A program made the position numbers and the translations under genes. This document shows, piece after piece, positions 1-9,523 of a DNA stretch of 64,000 bases (within the stretch, counting starts at the first letter, position 1; each line of letters begins with the position of its first letter). Location of the stretch: contig NZ_JAGTXB010000018.1 in NCBI RefSeq assembly GCF_018224885.1, forward strand, positions 116,358 through 180,357, in the 5' to 3' direction. Origin of the DNA: Chitinophaga hostae. Lineage in GTDB: Bacteria > Bacteroidota > Bacteroidia > Chitinophagales > Chitinophagaceae. Below the pieces are notes generated by a model that was given only the letters and a program-made list of their open reading frames with translations, was not told where the DNA came from and searched no databases.

Positions 1-399
1 CCGGCATTTTTCGGGTAATTGTTTCAGCTGTTCCTGCATGGATTGCTGCAGAAAATGGAGCTGGGCGGTATCATCTGTTACGGCCTGCACAGCTTCCGGC
101 AGGGCCTCCACGGCGGTTACCGGGATGATCCTGGACAGTTGGGTAAAAACGGCATAGCGGCTGGCGGTGGCCAGGTAAGCGGGTAAGGACCTGATAATGG
201 ATTGATGGCGGCGCAGCCAGAGGCCGGTGAGTACATCCTGTACCACATCCTCTGCCAGCTCGCGGGAACGCAGGCGGTCGTAGGCCAGTACATACAGGCG
301 TTTCCAATACCTGTTGTAGATCTCTGTAAAGGCATTGTGATCGTCGTTGCTCATCATCTGAACCAGCGCCTCATCGGCAAAATTGGCGTAATCAGTCAT
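1..399 (-). CDS. ECF sigma-70 factor, 3' end cut off by window
   Basis: An open frame runs from ATG at 399 to the window edge (133 codons, no stop reached). It encodes an extracytoplasmic-function RNA polymerase sigma factor. The N-terminal part reads as sigma region 2: acidic start (DEALVQMMSNDD), AFTEIYNRYW, then the core-binding helix RSRELAEDVVQDVLTGLW. A linker follows, and the frame breaks off at QLPEKCR, where region 4 usually begins. The pattern fits the large Bacteroidota family of sigma factors normally paired with FecR-type anti-sigma factors and TonB/SusC receptors; the partner would lie left of the window. Family assignment is solid, target genes unknown. Confidence 0.85.
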   Translation of the reverse strand, partial: MTDYANFADEALVQMMSNDDHNAFTEIYNRYWKRLYVLAYDRLRSRELAEDVVQDVLTGLWLRRHQSIIRSLPAYLATASRYAVFTQLSRIIPVTAVEALPEAVQAVTDDTAQLHFLQQSMQEQLKQLPEKCR

Positions 400-548
400 C
401 GCTTATTCTTATGGGACCTTAATTCATTTACTACCGGTAACAGTAACAGGATGATATTTAAGAATGGTTGATTCAAAAGATTACATTAGCGTAATTATCT
501 CAAAGCTAAGGTTTCGCGGATAGACTAACAATAGTTGGCGCAATAAAA

Positions 549-580
549 AAGTCCCTCTCTGACAATTCAGAGAGGGACTT
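549..580 (-). terminator. Rho-independent terminator of the tricorn-like gene
   Basis: A perfect 14-bp stem (549-562 with 567-580) closes a CAAT tetraloop. On the minus strand it is followed by a run of T, and it lies 18 bp past the stop codon of the minus-strand gene ending at 598. Confidence 0.85.
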
Positions 581-597
581 TTCCAGACGAATAATAT

Positions 598-3500
598 TTA
601 TTTTATCTCTGCCAGCATCTCTTTCACAGCGGCTTCCAGCTGGGTGTCCTTTCCGGCCAGGAAATCTTCGTAGCGCAATGGCACGCGGATATCCGGTTCT
701 ACCTGTAGGTTTTCTGTAGGACGACCTTCTTTGCCGATGGTAGCGATCATGGGGATACCGAATACCATGGTTGGATCAATCTGGGTTTCCCACCATACGG
801 CGGTACCGGTACCTGGTACGGGCATACCGATCAGTTTACCGAGGTTGCCCTGTTTATAGATATAGGGGAAGATGAATGCATCGCTGTAGTTTCCTTCGCT
901 CATCAGTACGCAGCTGGGCGCCTGCCACTGGCCGGAGGGTTCTCCTCCTTTCAGCATTTCGCCCTGCGGCGCAAATTTCAGGTAGTTTTTACCGCTGAGG
1001 AAATTATACAGATCGTCGTGCAGCCATCCCCCGCCGTTGAAGCGGGTGTCCACGATCAGGGCCTTTTTGTCGCGGTTGCGGCCCATTACTTCGTCGTATA
1101 CAGAGCGGAAGCTGGCGTCGTTCATACCTTGCACATGCACATACCCTACTTTACCGTTACTGAGTTTATCTACCATTTCGCGGGTGTTGTTTACCCAGCG
1201 TTTGTACATCAGGGCGGTTTCTTCGCCACCGCTGACCGGTTTCACGGTTTCTTCCCAGCGTACTTTGGTATCCGGGTTGTAGATGCTTACCAGTACGTTG
1301 CTACCGGCTTTGCGGTTTAACATGGATGCCCAGTCGCTTTTAACCGTAATATTTTCACCGTCGATCTTTTCGATGATATTACCTTTTTTGAGTTTGCTGG
1401 CGGCCTTATCAAAAGGACCACCGGCGATAATATCAGCTACTTTGAGACCGTCTGCCGTGGAGCTTTCATCATACAGTAATCCCAGCGATGCGGTATTGTC
1501 GCCGTTTACCGGCTGTGGTGAGAAGCGACCACCGGTATGAGAACCGTTCAGTTCTCCCAGCAATTCGCTCAGCAGTTCTTCAAAGTCGTAGTTGTTGCTG
1601 ATGTATGGAAGAAAGCGGGCGTAATTATCGCCATACATTTTCCAGTCGATGTTGCGGAGGGTTGGATCATAGAATTTCTCTTTCACCTGTTTCCATGCGT
1701 GCCAGAAAATATACTTACGTTCTTCGTCCTGGTTAAGCGACAGTTCCGTGCTGATAGACACAGGGGTTATTTTGCCGCTGCCTGCATCTACTTTTACCAC
1801 GCTGCCACGGTTGCTTACAAAAATGGTATTGCCATCTTTGCTGAGGGCGATGCTGCCGGGCGTGCCGCCCAGTTTAGCCAGGATCTTGGTTTCCCCGGTT
1901 CTTGGTTCAGTCATCCACAGATCATATCCTTTTTCGAAAGAGGCCATGTAGTACAGTTTGCTGGCATCTTTGCTGAGCACATAATCGCTGATGCTGGCGC
2001 TGTTGATAGTGAGTTTTACCTTCCTGTTTTCCAGGTTATTGAAATCCGGCTGGAAGGCTTTTTTGCTGTCGGTGGAATCCTTTGTTTTCAGGGCAGAATC
2101 TTTCGCTGCTTTACCACCGGCTGCTTCTTTTTCTTTCAGCAGGTTAAATTCATCTTTCGACAGTTTATATTTATCAAATGCTTCCTGGTCAAAGAATACG
2201 GCGAAGATATCTACTTCGCGGCTGCCTTGCCGGGCGAGGGATTTACGTCCTTCGCGGCTGCTGGCCCAGGTGAGCATTTTGCCATTGTCGGCCCATTTGC
2301 TGTTGTTTTCACCGAAGCCGCTGTTGACAGGGTCTACAGGCGTTCCTTTTCCATCTGCCGGGATGAGGGTGGCGTTGGTCATGAAGAAGTAGCCGTGCGA
2401 GTCGTCGGTTACAATCCACTTCCCATCGGGGCTCCATTCAAAGCTCCAGTCGCCGTCGGAATAGGAATGGTTCCTGCCTGCGGGCAGCAGGGTGCGGCTT
2501 TTCCCGGAAGCGATGTTAAATACTTTCAGCACATTACGGTTTTCCACGAAGGCAATTTCTTTACCATCCGGAGAAAACAGCGGCTGGAACTCCTCTGCTG
2601 CGGTAGCTATTACCGGTTCTTCTTTCAATAGGGTAGCCGCAAAAAAGTAGGGTTCTTCTTTACGTACTTTGGTGGTCTGGTAAATATCCCAGTTACCATT
2701 GCGTTCTGCCGCATAAACCAACTTTTTACCATCGGGCGACCACTGCACCATTCTCTCCTGTTGCGGCGTGTTGGTGATGCGCTTGGTAATATTGCCTTCC
2801 ACGCTGGTAACGAATACTTCGCCCCGGGCCACAAAAGCCATTTCCTTACCATCGGGGCTCATAGCGAATTCGGTGGTATTACCATTTACGGGCACATTTT
2901 TCACAGTACCTGCTCGGCCATCGTTGAAGATGCTCACTTCCAGCTTACGGGGTTGTTCCCCTTCCTTCAGCGTATATATTTCACCGTTATAGGTAAAGCA
3001 CAGGGTGTTGTTATCTGCCTTAGACAAATTACGCACCGGATGCTTTGAAAAGCTGGTCAACTGTTGCATGCTGGCTTGATCTGTCAGCGATCCTTTAAAC
3101 AGGTTCTGGGAGATGCCTCCTTTTTCACTGAGGTAGTAGATATCATTACCATTGCCAAACACCGGCTCCCTGTCTTCCCCGGCATATTCAGACACTTTTT
3201 CGTAGCTGCCTTTGGCAATATCCATTACCCAGATATCTCTTGTAACGGAAGATACATGGTGTTTACGCATTGGATCTTCGTAGCCCTTTCTATCCTGGAA
3301 AATAATTTTGTTCCCGGCCTTATTATAGTGGGCTACATCAGCACCGGCAGCGCTGAGTAATACAGCGCGGCCACCGGTAACCGGTACGGTATACATATTT
3401 CGGAACAGGCGGTAGGGAAACCGTACGCTTTCTGCAGGTGCGTTCCTGGCGCTTCCGAAGAGCACCTGTTTGTTATCTGTTGTAAAATCGTAGGGAAAAT

Positions 3501-3828
3501 CGCCGGCGCTGTTGCTGGTAAGCCGTACCGGCGTACCGCCGGAAGCCGGCATTACAAACACGTCGAAGTTGCCATAGCGATCGCTCGCAAAAGCGATGTA
3601 TTTGCCATCATGGCTCCATACCGGCAGCATATCATGCGCTTCGTGGATGGTGAGTGGCACGGCCACCCCTCCTTTTACATCCACCCGGTAAATATCTCCT
3701 TTATAGCCGAAGGCAACGGTGTTACCGTCCGGCGAAATAGCGGGATTTCTCAGCCACAGGGCGTTTTCCTGGGCATAGGAGGCGGCTGCCAGTAATATGG
3801 CTGCACACCCGAAAAGTAGTTTCTTCAT
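598..3828 (-). CDS. Tricorn-like protease, S41 family, exported
   Basis: Large serine protease of the tricorn type (1076 aa from the chosen start). Residues 1-20 form a signal peptide (MKKLLFGCAAILLAAASYAQ), so it acts in the periplasm. Residues 25-700 hold repeated WD40/TolB-like blades (SPDGKEMAFVA, WSPDGKKLVYAA, FSPDGKEIAFVE). A PDZ-like segment (GLKVADIIAGGPFDKA) follows at about 790-850 and a C-terminal S41 domain at about 880-1060. Tricorn-like catalytic residues are visible: Ser-His in NGSHTGG near 763, Ser in GNYSDAF near 982 and Glu in GRPTEN near 1039. The frame extends 23 codons upstream, but ATG at 3828 starts the signal peptide and is preferred. Likely processes peptides or misfolded exported proteins; substrate unknown. 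Confidence 0.93.
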   Translation of the reverse strand: MKKLLFGCAAILLAAASYAQENALWLRNPAISPDGNTVAFGYKGDIYRVDVKGGVAVPLTIHEAHDMLPVWSHDGKYIAFASDRYGNFDVFVMPASGGTPVRLTSNSAGDFPYDFTTDNKQVLFGSARNAPAESVRFPYRLFRNMYTVPVTGGRAVLLSAAGADVAHYNKAGNKIIFQDRKGYEDPMRKHHVSSVTRDIWVMDIAKGSYEKVSEYAGEDREPVFGNGNDIYYLSEKGGISQNLFKGSLTDQASMQQLTSFSKHPVRNLSKADNNTLCFTYNGEIYTLKEGEQPRKLEVSIFNDGRAGTVKNVPVNGNTTEFAMSPDGKEMAFVARGEVFVTSVEGNITKRITNTPQQERMVQWSPDGKKLVYAAERNGNWDIYQTTKVRKEEPYFFAATLLKEEPVIATAAEEFQPLFSPDGKEIAFVENRNVLKVFNIASGKSRTLLPAGRNHSYSDGDWSFEWSPDGKWIVTDDSHGYFFMTNATLIPADGKGTPVDPVNSGFGENNSKWADNGKMLTWASSREGRKSLARQGSREVDIFAVFFDQEAFDKYKLSKDEFNLLKEKEAAGGKAAKDSALKTKDSTDSKKAFQPDFNNLENRKVKLTINSASISDYVLSKDASKLYYMASFEKGYDLWMTEPRTGETKILAKLGGTPGSIALSKDGNTIFVSNRGSVVKVDAGSGKITPVSISTELSLNQDEERKYIFWHAWKQVKEKFYDPTLRNIDWKMYGDNYARFLPYISNNYDFEELLSELLGELNGSHTGGRFSPQPVNGDNTASLGLLYDESSTADGLKVADIIAGGPFDKAASKLKKGNIIEKIDGENITVKSDWASMLNRKAGSNVLVSIYNPDTKVRWEETVKPVSGGEETALMYKRWVNNTREMVDKLSNGKVGYVHVQGMNDASFRSVYDEVMGRNRDKKALIVDTRFNGGGWLHDDLYNFLSGKNYLKFAPQGEMLKGGEPSGQWQAPSCVLMSEGNYSDAFIFPYIYKQGNLGKLIGMPVPGTGTAVWWETQIDPTMVFGIPMIATIGKEGRPTENLQVEPDIRVPLRYEDFLAGKDTQLEAAVKEMLAEIK

Positions 3829-4002
3829 AAGCCGATTAGATCTGTTGTTATAAAGCAGCGACAGCATGCTGATGCAGCAAAATATAAAAAGGAACACTTT
3901 TTTTCAAGCAGGATAATGATAAGTGGCAGGAAGCTGTTAACAAAGGCATCCCCTGCCTCCTCCACTGCCGCAGACCAGGCATCGTTTACCCGTTCGGGTG
4001 GC

Positions 4003-5154
4003 CTATTCCGGGAAAGTTAACCTGATAAAACGTGGCCGATACAGGTTAGGATGTTGTGGCAGCACGTTAAAAAAATCGAATGAATTGACATTGTAACTGA
4101 TCAGCAACTCCCCCGGCTTTGATAACCGTGGGTGGGCCTTGGCATTGTACACAAAGAAATGTTTATCTTCCTTTACTTCCGGGCATTCCCATATTTTTAT
4201 CACCGGCCCGAAAGGGCCTGCTGGCGTGGCTCCTAAGCGAAGCCCCACAGCGCTGCCCATACCATCTACCTGGAATACCAGCGCATAGCGCCCGTCTTTC
4301 AGCGGCGTAAGACTTAATTCATTGGAGGCCTGTGCGGTAACCGGCGCCGCCTGGCGTATATCGGCATTCCATTGGTGACCATCCCAAAATCTCCATCTCC
4401 CGAAATGCTCTACCTCTGCAGGCAATACCCTTGCTACCAGTACTTTTTTCTGCATGCCTCTTACACCATATACATACACATAACCATCCGGATGGGGTGC
4501 GCCTGCCGCTTTTGTATTTAAAAAGATGCCGGCGCCGAAGGAGCTGTAGGCATCGCTGCTATCGGCCGGCAGAAACAGCGGCGTATCGAGTTGCCGCTGC
4601 GCCTTAAATGGCGGCCTGCTGTTGGCAGGAAGCACAATCAGCACATTGCCTACTTCCGCAAATCCAAAGTCCTGCTGACTGATATTCCGTATGCGATACG
4701 CGAAAATATAGGTATTATTCTTTAGTGCAGTGTTTACAAAACCGTCGCCCAGCCAATAATAATCGCCCTTTGCGGCTGCCGGGGTATGCGGTTCAAATAA
4801 GGTTGCGGGGTTTCCCTTGCTATCGGTGTTCCAGTAAAACTGTATATTTTTTTCCAGCGGCTCCTTCCCTTTGAGGATCGCCACAGAATTGTGGATCATG
4901 GAAAAACCGGGTTGCAGTTTACCATCCTGGATTTCGCCCGCCATAGTATCACTGAACAGGATCAGGGTACTGTCGTTGTGCTGTTTATTCACGGGAATGC
5001 TGAAAATACCATCTCCCCCAAACCAGCCCGAGCTGCGGGTAAATAAATCATTCCATTCGGTGGCAGCCGTTACTTTATAGTCCAGGTGTTGCAGGTCCGG
5101 CAGCGAGTCGCGCTGATGGGTAAGCCCGCAAAGCAATAGCAGCAATGTTTTCAT
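4003..5154 (-). CDS. Exported propeller-type protein, DUF4185/DUF5005-like
   Basis: A 383-aa protein with a short hydrophobic N-terminus (MKTLLLLLCG) that could be a lipoprotein signal. The start WFGGDGIFSIPV...LILFSDTMAG resembles the DUF4185/DUF5005 families, five-bladed propellers distantly related to clan GH-F/J glycosidases. Later parts (FGRWRFWDGHQW, GRYALVFQVDG, GPFGPVIKIWECP, LLISYNVNSFDF) repeat the blade-like pattern of that group. Active-site residues could not be assigned. Role is probably carbohydrate related. Transcribed in the same direction as the hydroxylase upstream (68 bp gap). Confidence 0.6.
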   Translation of the reverse strand: MKTLLLLLCGLTHQRDSLPDLQHLDYKVTAATEWNDLFTRSSGWFGGDGIFSIPVNKQHNDSTLILFSDTMAGEIQDGKLQPGFSMIHNSVAILKGKEPLEKNIQFYWNTDSKGNPATLFEPHTPAAAKGDYYWLGDGFVNTALKNNTYIFAYRIRNISQQDFGFAEVGNVLIVLPANSRPPFKAQRQLDTPLFLPADSSDAYSSFGAGIFLNTKAAGAPHPDGYVYVYGVRGMQKKVLVARVLPAEVEHFGRWRFWDGHQWNADIRQAAPVTAQASNELSLTPLKDGRYALVFQVDGMGSAVGLRLGATPAGPFGPVIKIWECPEVKEDKHFFVYNAKAHPRLSKPGELLISYNVNSFDFFNVLPQHPNLYRPRFIRLTFPE

Positions 5155-5221
5155 AGCACTTCTAAAATAGTGCTTTTTTATTTTTCTTCGGGAGATAAAT
5201 AACGCAGTATGCTGCCATGTA

Positions 5222-5827
5222 TCAGAACATGGTACCGAACACGCGGTCCCAGAGGGTGGAGCTCACGCCAAAACCCAGTTCTTCATTTTTGTAGTGGTGC
5301 AAATGGTGGTTACGCCAGAGCGGTTTTAACCACTTAAATGGCGGCGCCCAGGCGTGGATGGCGTAGTGCATGCTTCCATACATCAAATAGCCGGAAATAA
5401 AGCCGGGAAAAAACACAAATGCGTTTTCGCCCATTAGCAGGTAAAAGACCGCAAAAAGGAAGGAAGAGATAATCACGCTCGGCACGGGCGGCATAAACAG
5501 GCGTTGTTTATCGCGCGGATATTCGTGATGGTTGCCGTGCATGGTATAAGTAATTTTCCGGGCCATAGGGTGTGTGCTTACCCAATGGAACACAAACCGG
5601 TGGGCCAGGTATTCGAAGAGGGTCCAGCTGAATACAGCGCCCAGGTATACAAAAAGAACCCTGAAGTACGAATACTGCAGGGTTGTTTTGCTATAGTACA
5701 GCATATAGCCGATCACCGGCAGGTACATGCCAAAAATAACGATGGGATGCGTTTTTGTTAACAGTTCCAGGTACCTGTTACTAAAAATCTGTGCCTGCCC
5801 TTTATTATGGACTTTTTCAAACTTCAT
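5222..5827 (-). CDS. Fatty acid hydroxylase / sterol desaturase family protein
   Basis: Integral membrane di-iron oxygenase family, 201 aa. Hydrophobic segments lie at about 28-47 and 58-75 and in the middle. The eight-histidine pattern is visible: HRFVFHW near 80, MHGNHHEY near 97, HYAIHAW near 157 and NHHLHHYKN near 174. The family hydroxylates fatty acyl chains (fatty acid 2-hydroxylase type) or sterols. In a Chitinophaga-like organism a role in 2-hydroxy acyl chains of sphingolipids or ornithine lipids is plausible but is inference. Divergent from the AraC regulator at 5995. Confidence 0.88.
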   Translation of the reverse strand: MKFEKVHNKGQAQIFSNRYLELLTKTHPIVIFGMYLPVIGYMLYYSKTTLQYSYFRVLFVYLGAVFSWTLFEYLAHRFVFHWVSTHPMARKITYTMHGNHHEYPRDKQRLFMPPVPSVIISSFLFAVFYLLMGENAFVFFPGFISGYLMYGSMHYAIHAWAPPFKWLKPLWRNHHLHHYKNEELGFGVSSTLWDRVFGTMF

Positions 5828-5944
5828 ATGCCGGTATTTGATGCGTCGTTTGCAAAAATGCGGCAGGCAGCGGTTTTTACCGCCTATTTCCCTACGAACT
5901 GTGGTAATATGGTGCTGAGTTGCAGAAAAAAGGTGCTTACCTGT

Positions 5945-5975
5945 GTTGCTTTTCTACCAGGGAGCGTTAAGTTTG
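5945..5975 (+). promoter_or_regulatory. Bacteroidota-type promoter of araC-like gene
   Basis: TTG at 5945-5947, a 20-bp spacer and TAAGTTTG at 5968-5975 match the Bacteroidota sigma consensus TTG-N19-21-TAnnTTTG. The expected start of transcription lies about 12 nt before the ATG at 5995. Confidence 0.6.
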
Positions 5976-5994
5976 AATTTCATAACTTCGCCGG

Positions 5995-6894
5995 ATGAAA
6001 GCGAAAGAGACCGTACACGAGTTTTTCGAATTGCATGGCAGGGAATATCCTTCGGGGCAGTTTAATGTAAACCGCCTGGAGGAGTTTGGGTGCAGCGCTA
6101 CTAACCTGCCGTCGAACCGAAGGGATTTCTACAAAATATCGCTGATTACAAAAGGAGGCGGTACCCTGTCGTATTCCGATAAGTCCATCCATCTGGGCGA
6201 CATGTCACTTTCATTTATGAACCCCATGATCCCTTATTCCTGGGAGCCCGCTACGGATCAGCAAACCGGCTATTTCTGCCTGTTCCGGGAGGACTTTATA
6301 GACGCCAATTTAAAAAATGGTGGTCTGGCGCAGTCTCCCCTCTTCAAGGCCGGCGGCAATCATATTTTCTTCCCCGATGCACCAACAGGAAGTTTCCTGC
6401 AAGGTATCTTTGAAAACATGCTGCGTGAAATGCAGTCTGGCTACGCCCATAAGCATGACCTGCTGCGCAGCTACTTACAGATCATCATGCACGAAGCGCT
6501 TAAAATGCAGGCGCCGGACACCTACTACCAGGCGGGCAATGCATCGCAACGGATCAGTGAGTTGTTCTTCGACCTGTTGGAAAGACAGTTCCCTATTGAT
6601 CCGCCACAGGTGATCCGTTTTAAAAATGCCAATGAATTTGCAGAACAGCTGTCTGTTCACACCAACCACCTGAACCGGGCATTGAAAGAAACTACCGGCA
6701 AAACGACCACCGAATGGATTGCCGAAAAAATTACCCGGGAAGCCAAAGCGCTGATCCTGCACAGCAACTGCGATATTGCGGAAATCGGGTATTGTCTTGG
6801 TTTTGAGCATGCCTCCAATTTCAACATCTTCTTCAAAAAACAAACAAACCAAACACCTAATCAATTCCGGAAGACGGTTGTTTCCATTTCATAA
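5995..6894 (+). CDS. AraC family transcriptional regulator
   Basis: 299-aa regulator with an N-terminal cupin-like sensing domain (about 1-180; RRDFYKISLITKGGGTLSYSD, SLSFMNPMIPYSWEP) and a C-terminal double helix-turn-helix (about 205-298; HTNHLNRALKETTGKTTTEWI, then DIAEIGYCLGFEHASNFNIFFKKQTNQTPNQFR). The layout matches Bacteroidota AraC proteins that control a neighbouring oxidoreductase. The short-chain dehydrogenase gene 67 bp downstream on the same strand is the obvious target (inference). Confidence 0.93.
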   Translation: MKAKETVHEFFELHGREYPSGQFNVNRLEEFGCSATNLPSNRRDFYKISLITKGGGTLSYSDKSIHLGDMSLSFMNPMIPYSWEPATDQQTGYFCLFREDFIDANLKNGGLAQSPLFKAGGNHIFFPDAPTGSFLQGIFENMLREMQSGYAHKHDLLRSYLQIIMHEALKMQAPDTYYQAGNASQRISELFFDLLERQFPIDPPQVIRFKNANEFAEQLSVHTNHLNRALKETTGKTTTEWIAEKITREAKALILHSNCDIAEIGYCLGFEHASNFNIFFKKQTNQTPNQFRKTVVSIS

Positions 6895-6936
6895 CTACCT
6901 GTTTGATTTGCATAATTCCAGGGAGATAATGCCCGT

Positions 6937-6944
6937 TATCTTTG
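6937..6944 (+). promoter_or_regulatory. -7 element before the SDR gene
   Basis: TATCTTTG fits the Bacteroidota -7 consensus TAnnTTTG and lies 17 bp before the ATG at 6962. No TTG is found at the usual distance upstream, so the call is tentative. Confidence 0.4.
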
Positions 6945-6961
6945 TGTCATAAATAAAAACT

Positions 6962-7747
6962 ATGGCACAAGAGATATTAAAAGACAAGGTAGCCCTCATC
7001 ACCGGCGGTACCACGGGCATAGGTCTGGCAACAGCAGCCGCATTTTTGAAAAACGGCGCTAAAGTAGTGATCGCCGGACGCCGGGAAAAGGAAGGACAAG
7101 CCGCACTCACCCAGCTGCAACAACTCAGCCCCGACGTACATTTTGTAGCCGCCGATGTATCTGACAGCAAAGCAGTACAGCAACTCATAACGGAAACGGT
7201 ACAACGTTTCGGTAAACTGGATATCGCCTTTAACAATGCAGGCATCGAAGGACATTTTGCGCCGATAGACGAAACGCCGGAAGAAGAATTTGACAGCGTG
7301 ATCGGTATTAACCTCAAAGGTGTTTGGTTATCGGCCAAATATGAAATAGCGCAGTTTAAGAAACAGGGCACCGGCGGCGCCATCGTTAACACCTCTTCCT
7401 GGCTCGCCAGGGGCGCGGCCGCAGGATCTGCGGTATACTCCGCCAGCAAAGCCGGTTTGGATGGCATGATCCGTGCGTTAGCCATAGAAGCGGCGCCCGC
7501 CGGCATCCGTATCAACAACATACAACCCGGTTATATTCATACACCGATGTTTGATCGTTTTTTCCCGGCCGAAAATGCGGAAGAACTACAGGCGCCGTTT
7601 AAAAAGCATGCTCCTATTGGCCGCTTTGCAAAACCGGAAGAGGTAGCAGAACTGGTACTATGGCTGAGCAGCCCGATGGCTTCCTTTGTAACCGGCGAAA
7701 GTATCCTGGTAGATGGTGGTTTAGCGATTGGGGGACAAAGGGGATAA
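6962..7747 (+). CDS. Short-chain dehydrogenase/reductase (SDR)
   Basis: Classical SDR oxidoreductase, 261 aa. The NAD(P)-binding glycine motif TGGTTGIG lies near residue 14, the NNAG motif near 90, the catalytic serine in NTSSW near 141, and Tyr-x3-Lys in YSASKAG near 160. The C-terminal GxxxxxxxDGG-like end (TGESILVDGG) is intact. Arg at the end of the second beta strand (IAGRR) suggests NADP(H) preference. Substrate unknown. Lies between two AraC regulators; its last 27 bp overlap the 3' end of the convergent regulator at 7721. Confidence 0.93.
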   Translation: MAQEILKDKVALITGGTTGIGLATAAAFLKNGAKVVIAGRREKEGQAALTQLQQLSPDVHFVAADVSDSKAVQQLITETVQRFGKLDIAFNNAGIEGHFAPIDETPEEEFDSVIGINLKGVWLSAKYEIAQFKKQGTGGAIVNTSSWLARGAAAGSAVYSASKAGLDGMIRALAIEAAPAGIRINNIQPGYIHTPMFDRFFPAENAEELQAPFKKHAPIGRFAKPEEVAELVLWLSSPMASFVTGESILVDGGLAIGGQRG

Positions 7748-8524
7748 TGCCGACGGGGCCACGCCAAACGCTTTTTTAAAGGCAAAGGAGAAGTGAGAAA
7801 GATCTTCGAAACCTACCTCCAGGTATACGTCGGAGGTCTTTCTCCCTTTCTCCTTTATCTGGTAATAAGCTTCCTGCAGCCGCTTTTGCAGCAACCAGCG
7901 GCTCGGGGAAGAATGAAATATTTTCTCGAAATCACGTTTGAAAGTAGCGAGGCTGCGCCCGGTCAGATAAGCAAAGCGTTTCATTTCTACATTGAAATGG
8001 AAATTCTGCTGCATAAAGGCTTCCAGGTCCAGTTTACCCGGTGCGCTAAAATCGAACAGCACATTTTTCAATTCCGGGTTTGCTTTCAGCAAAATGAGGA
8101 TCGCTTCTTTTAATTTCAGTGTCATTAAGTCTTCGTTGCCTGTTTCACTTAATTGCTCATACGGCTGCAACGACTGCATATAGCTTTTATACAGCGGGTT
8201 GGGTTTTAATTCAATGACCACATCTGTGTCCACCGGCTTATCCGCTGTATACCCATATTCCATGCTAAAGCTGCGGAGCGTTTCTTCATCGAGGTATACT
8301 GAGATGGTTTTAAACTCGCCATTTTCAGGCGGCTGCTTAAAAAATTTAAGCAGCTGGTTCCTGCGGATAAACCTGAATTCACCCTCATGGCTTGTAAAAG
8401 TATTTTTGCCATCATTGAAAGTGAGCGCCCCCGATATCTGGTAGCTGAGCACGTGCACCGGTACAAACTGTTCCCCCTCGCGGGAGCGGTTTACGTAGCA
8501 GGAATATACTATTTGCTTCGACAT
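7721..8524 (-). CDS. AraC family transcriptional regulator
   Basis: 267-aa regulator. An N-terminal cupin-like domain (ALTFNDGKNTFTSHEGEFRFIRRNQL) is followed by a C-terminal AraC DNA-binding region (about 165-262; GRSLATFKRDFEKIFHSSPSRWL, SDVYLEVGFEDLSHFSFAFKKAFGVAPS). It sits 25 bp downstream of the SDR gene at 8550 on the same strand and probably shares its transcript, so that SDR gene is the likely target. Its 3' end overlaps the convergent SDR gene by 27 bp. Confidence 0.93.
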   Translation of the reverse strand: MSKQIVYSCYVNRSREGEQFVPVHVLSYQISGALTFNDGKNTFTSHEGEFRFIRRNQLLKFFKQPPENGEFKTISVYLDEETLRSFSMEYGYTADKPVDTDVVIELKPNPLYKSYMQSLQPYEQLSETGNEDLMTLKLKEAILILLKANPELKNVLFDFSAPGKLDLEAFMQQNFHFNVEMKRFAYLTGRSLATFKRDFEKIFHSSPSRWLLQKRLQEAYYQIKEKGRKTSDVYLEVGFEDLSHFSFAFKKAFGVAPSALSPLSPNR

Positions 8525-8549
8525 ATGACTACAATATAATTCTTTTATC

Positions 8550-9437
8550 TCAGCTGGCTTTAATGCCCATAATAGCCTTCCCTTCTTCCGTATCGAGGAA
8601 ATTTATTCCATCCGCATGATCTGTGGAAACGCTTACCGGCAGCCATTTTTCAAATTCCGCCTTGCGTGCTTCATCGGCATGTTTTAAAATACCCGCCGCC
8701 TCGCTGCCCAATACCAGATGTACCGGTGGCGCAGGATGTGCTGCCAGTTCAATCATTACCTTAGCTGCTTTACCAGGATCGCCTACCGGCACATAATTTC
8801 CTGAGCGGAGGAATTGAGTAGCCCAGCCCACCGTTGTTTCATATCCTTCCACTTCCGGCGCAAAGCTCATAGAAGCACCACCCCAGTCGGTCCGGAACCC
8901 ACCCGGCTCCACAGCAGTAACAAATATGCCCAGCGGCGCCACTTCTTTCGCCACCACTTCCGTAAAACCGCTCAAGCCAAATTTAGCCGCCTGGTACATA
9001 GATAATCCAACATTACCTACCCGGCCACCTATAGAGCTGATCTGCAAAATACGTCCGGAGCGCTGTTTGCGCATATAAGGCAATACCGCACGGGTAATAG
9101 CAATAGGCGCATAGAGGTTTGTTTCCAGCTGACTACGCACCTGTTCTTCCGTATATCCCTCTGCGGCCCCGGTAATACCGAAACCGGCATTGTTTACCAG
9201 CACATCTATACGGCCAAAATACGCTACCGCATCCTTTACCGCCTGCTCTATCTGTGCGTTATCAGTAACATCCAATTGTATGGGGAGGATCTGATTGCCA
9301 TAAGTTGCCTTCAGGTCGTTTAACTGTTCGGGGTTTCTGGCGGTTGCCGCTACGCGATCACCATTTGCCAGTACTGCTGTGGTAAGGCTGCGTCCAAGTC
9401 CGCGGGAGCTGCCGGTGATAAACCAAATCTTTGTCAT
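8550..9437 (-). CDS. Short-chain dehydrogenase/reductase (SDR)
   Basis: SDR oxidoreductase of 295 aa from ATG at 9437. The open frame extends to a TTG at 9461, but the ATG begins directly at the Rossmann strand (MTKIWFITGSSRGLG). Motifs: TGSSRGLG near 8, NNAGFG near 83, Ser in QISSIGG near 134, and Tyr-x3-Lys in YQAAKFG near 148. The C-terminal extension (residues 225-295) fits the subgroup often described as oxidoreductases acting on larger hydrophobic substrates. Probably cotranscribed with the AraC gene downstream. Confidence 0.9.
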   Translation of the reverse strand: MTKIWFITGSSRGLGRSLTTAVLANGDRVAATARNPEQLNDLKATYGNQILPIQLDVTDNAQIEQAVKDAVAYFGRIDVLVNNAGFGITGAAEGYTEEQVRSQLETNLYAPIAITRAVLPYMRKQRSGRILQISSIGGRVGNVGLSMYQAAKFGLSGFTEVVAKEVAPLGIFVTAVEPGGFRTDWGGASMSFAPEVEGYETTVGWATQFLRSGNYVPVGDPGKAAKVMIELAAHPAPPVHLVLGSEAAGILKHADEARKAEFEKWLPVSVSTDHADGINFLDTEEGKAIMGIKAS

Positions 9438-9523
9438 TTCTCTTTGTTTTTGTTTAGACAAAGGTCGGGAGGAATGGGTTGCGGAGGTTTGTTGGAGAGC
9501 TCAAAGATGGTTTGTTGGGTGGC

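Noticed and set aside
1537..2631. 364-codon plus-strand frame inside the tricorn-like gene
   Set aside because: It is fully antisense to a well-supported protease, has no domain pattern, and its residue make-up mirrors the opposite strand.
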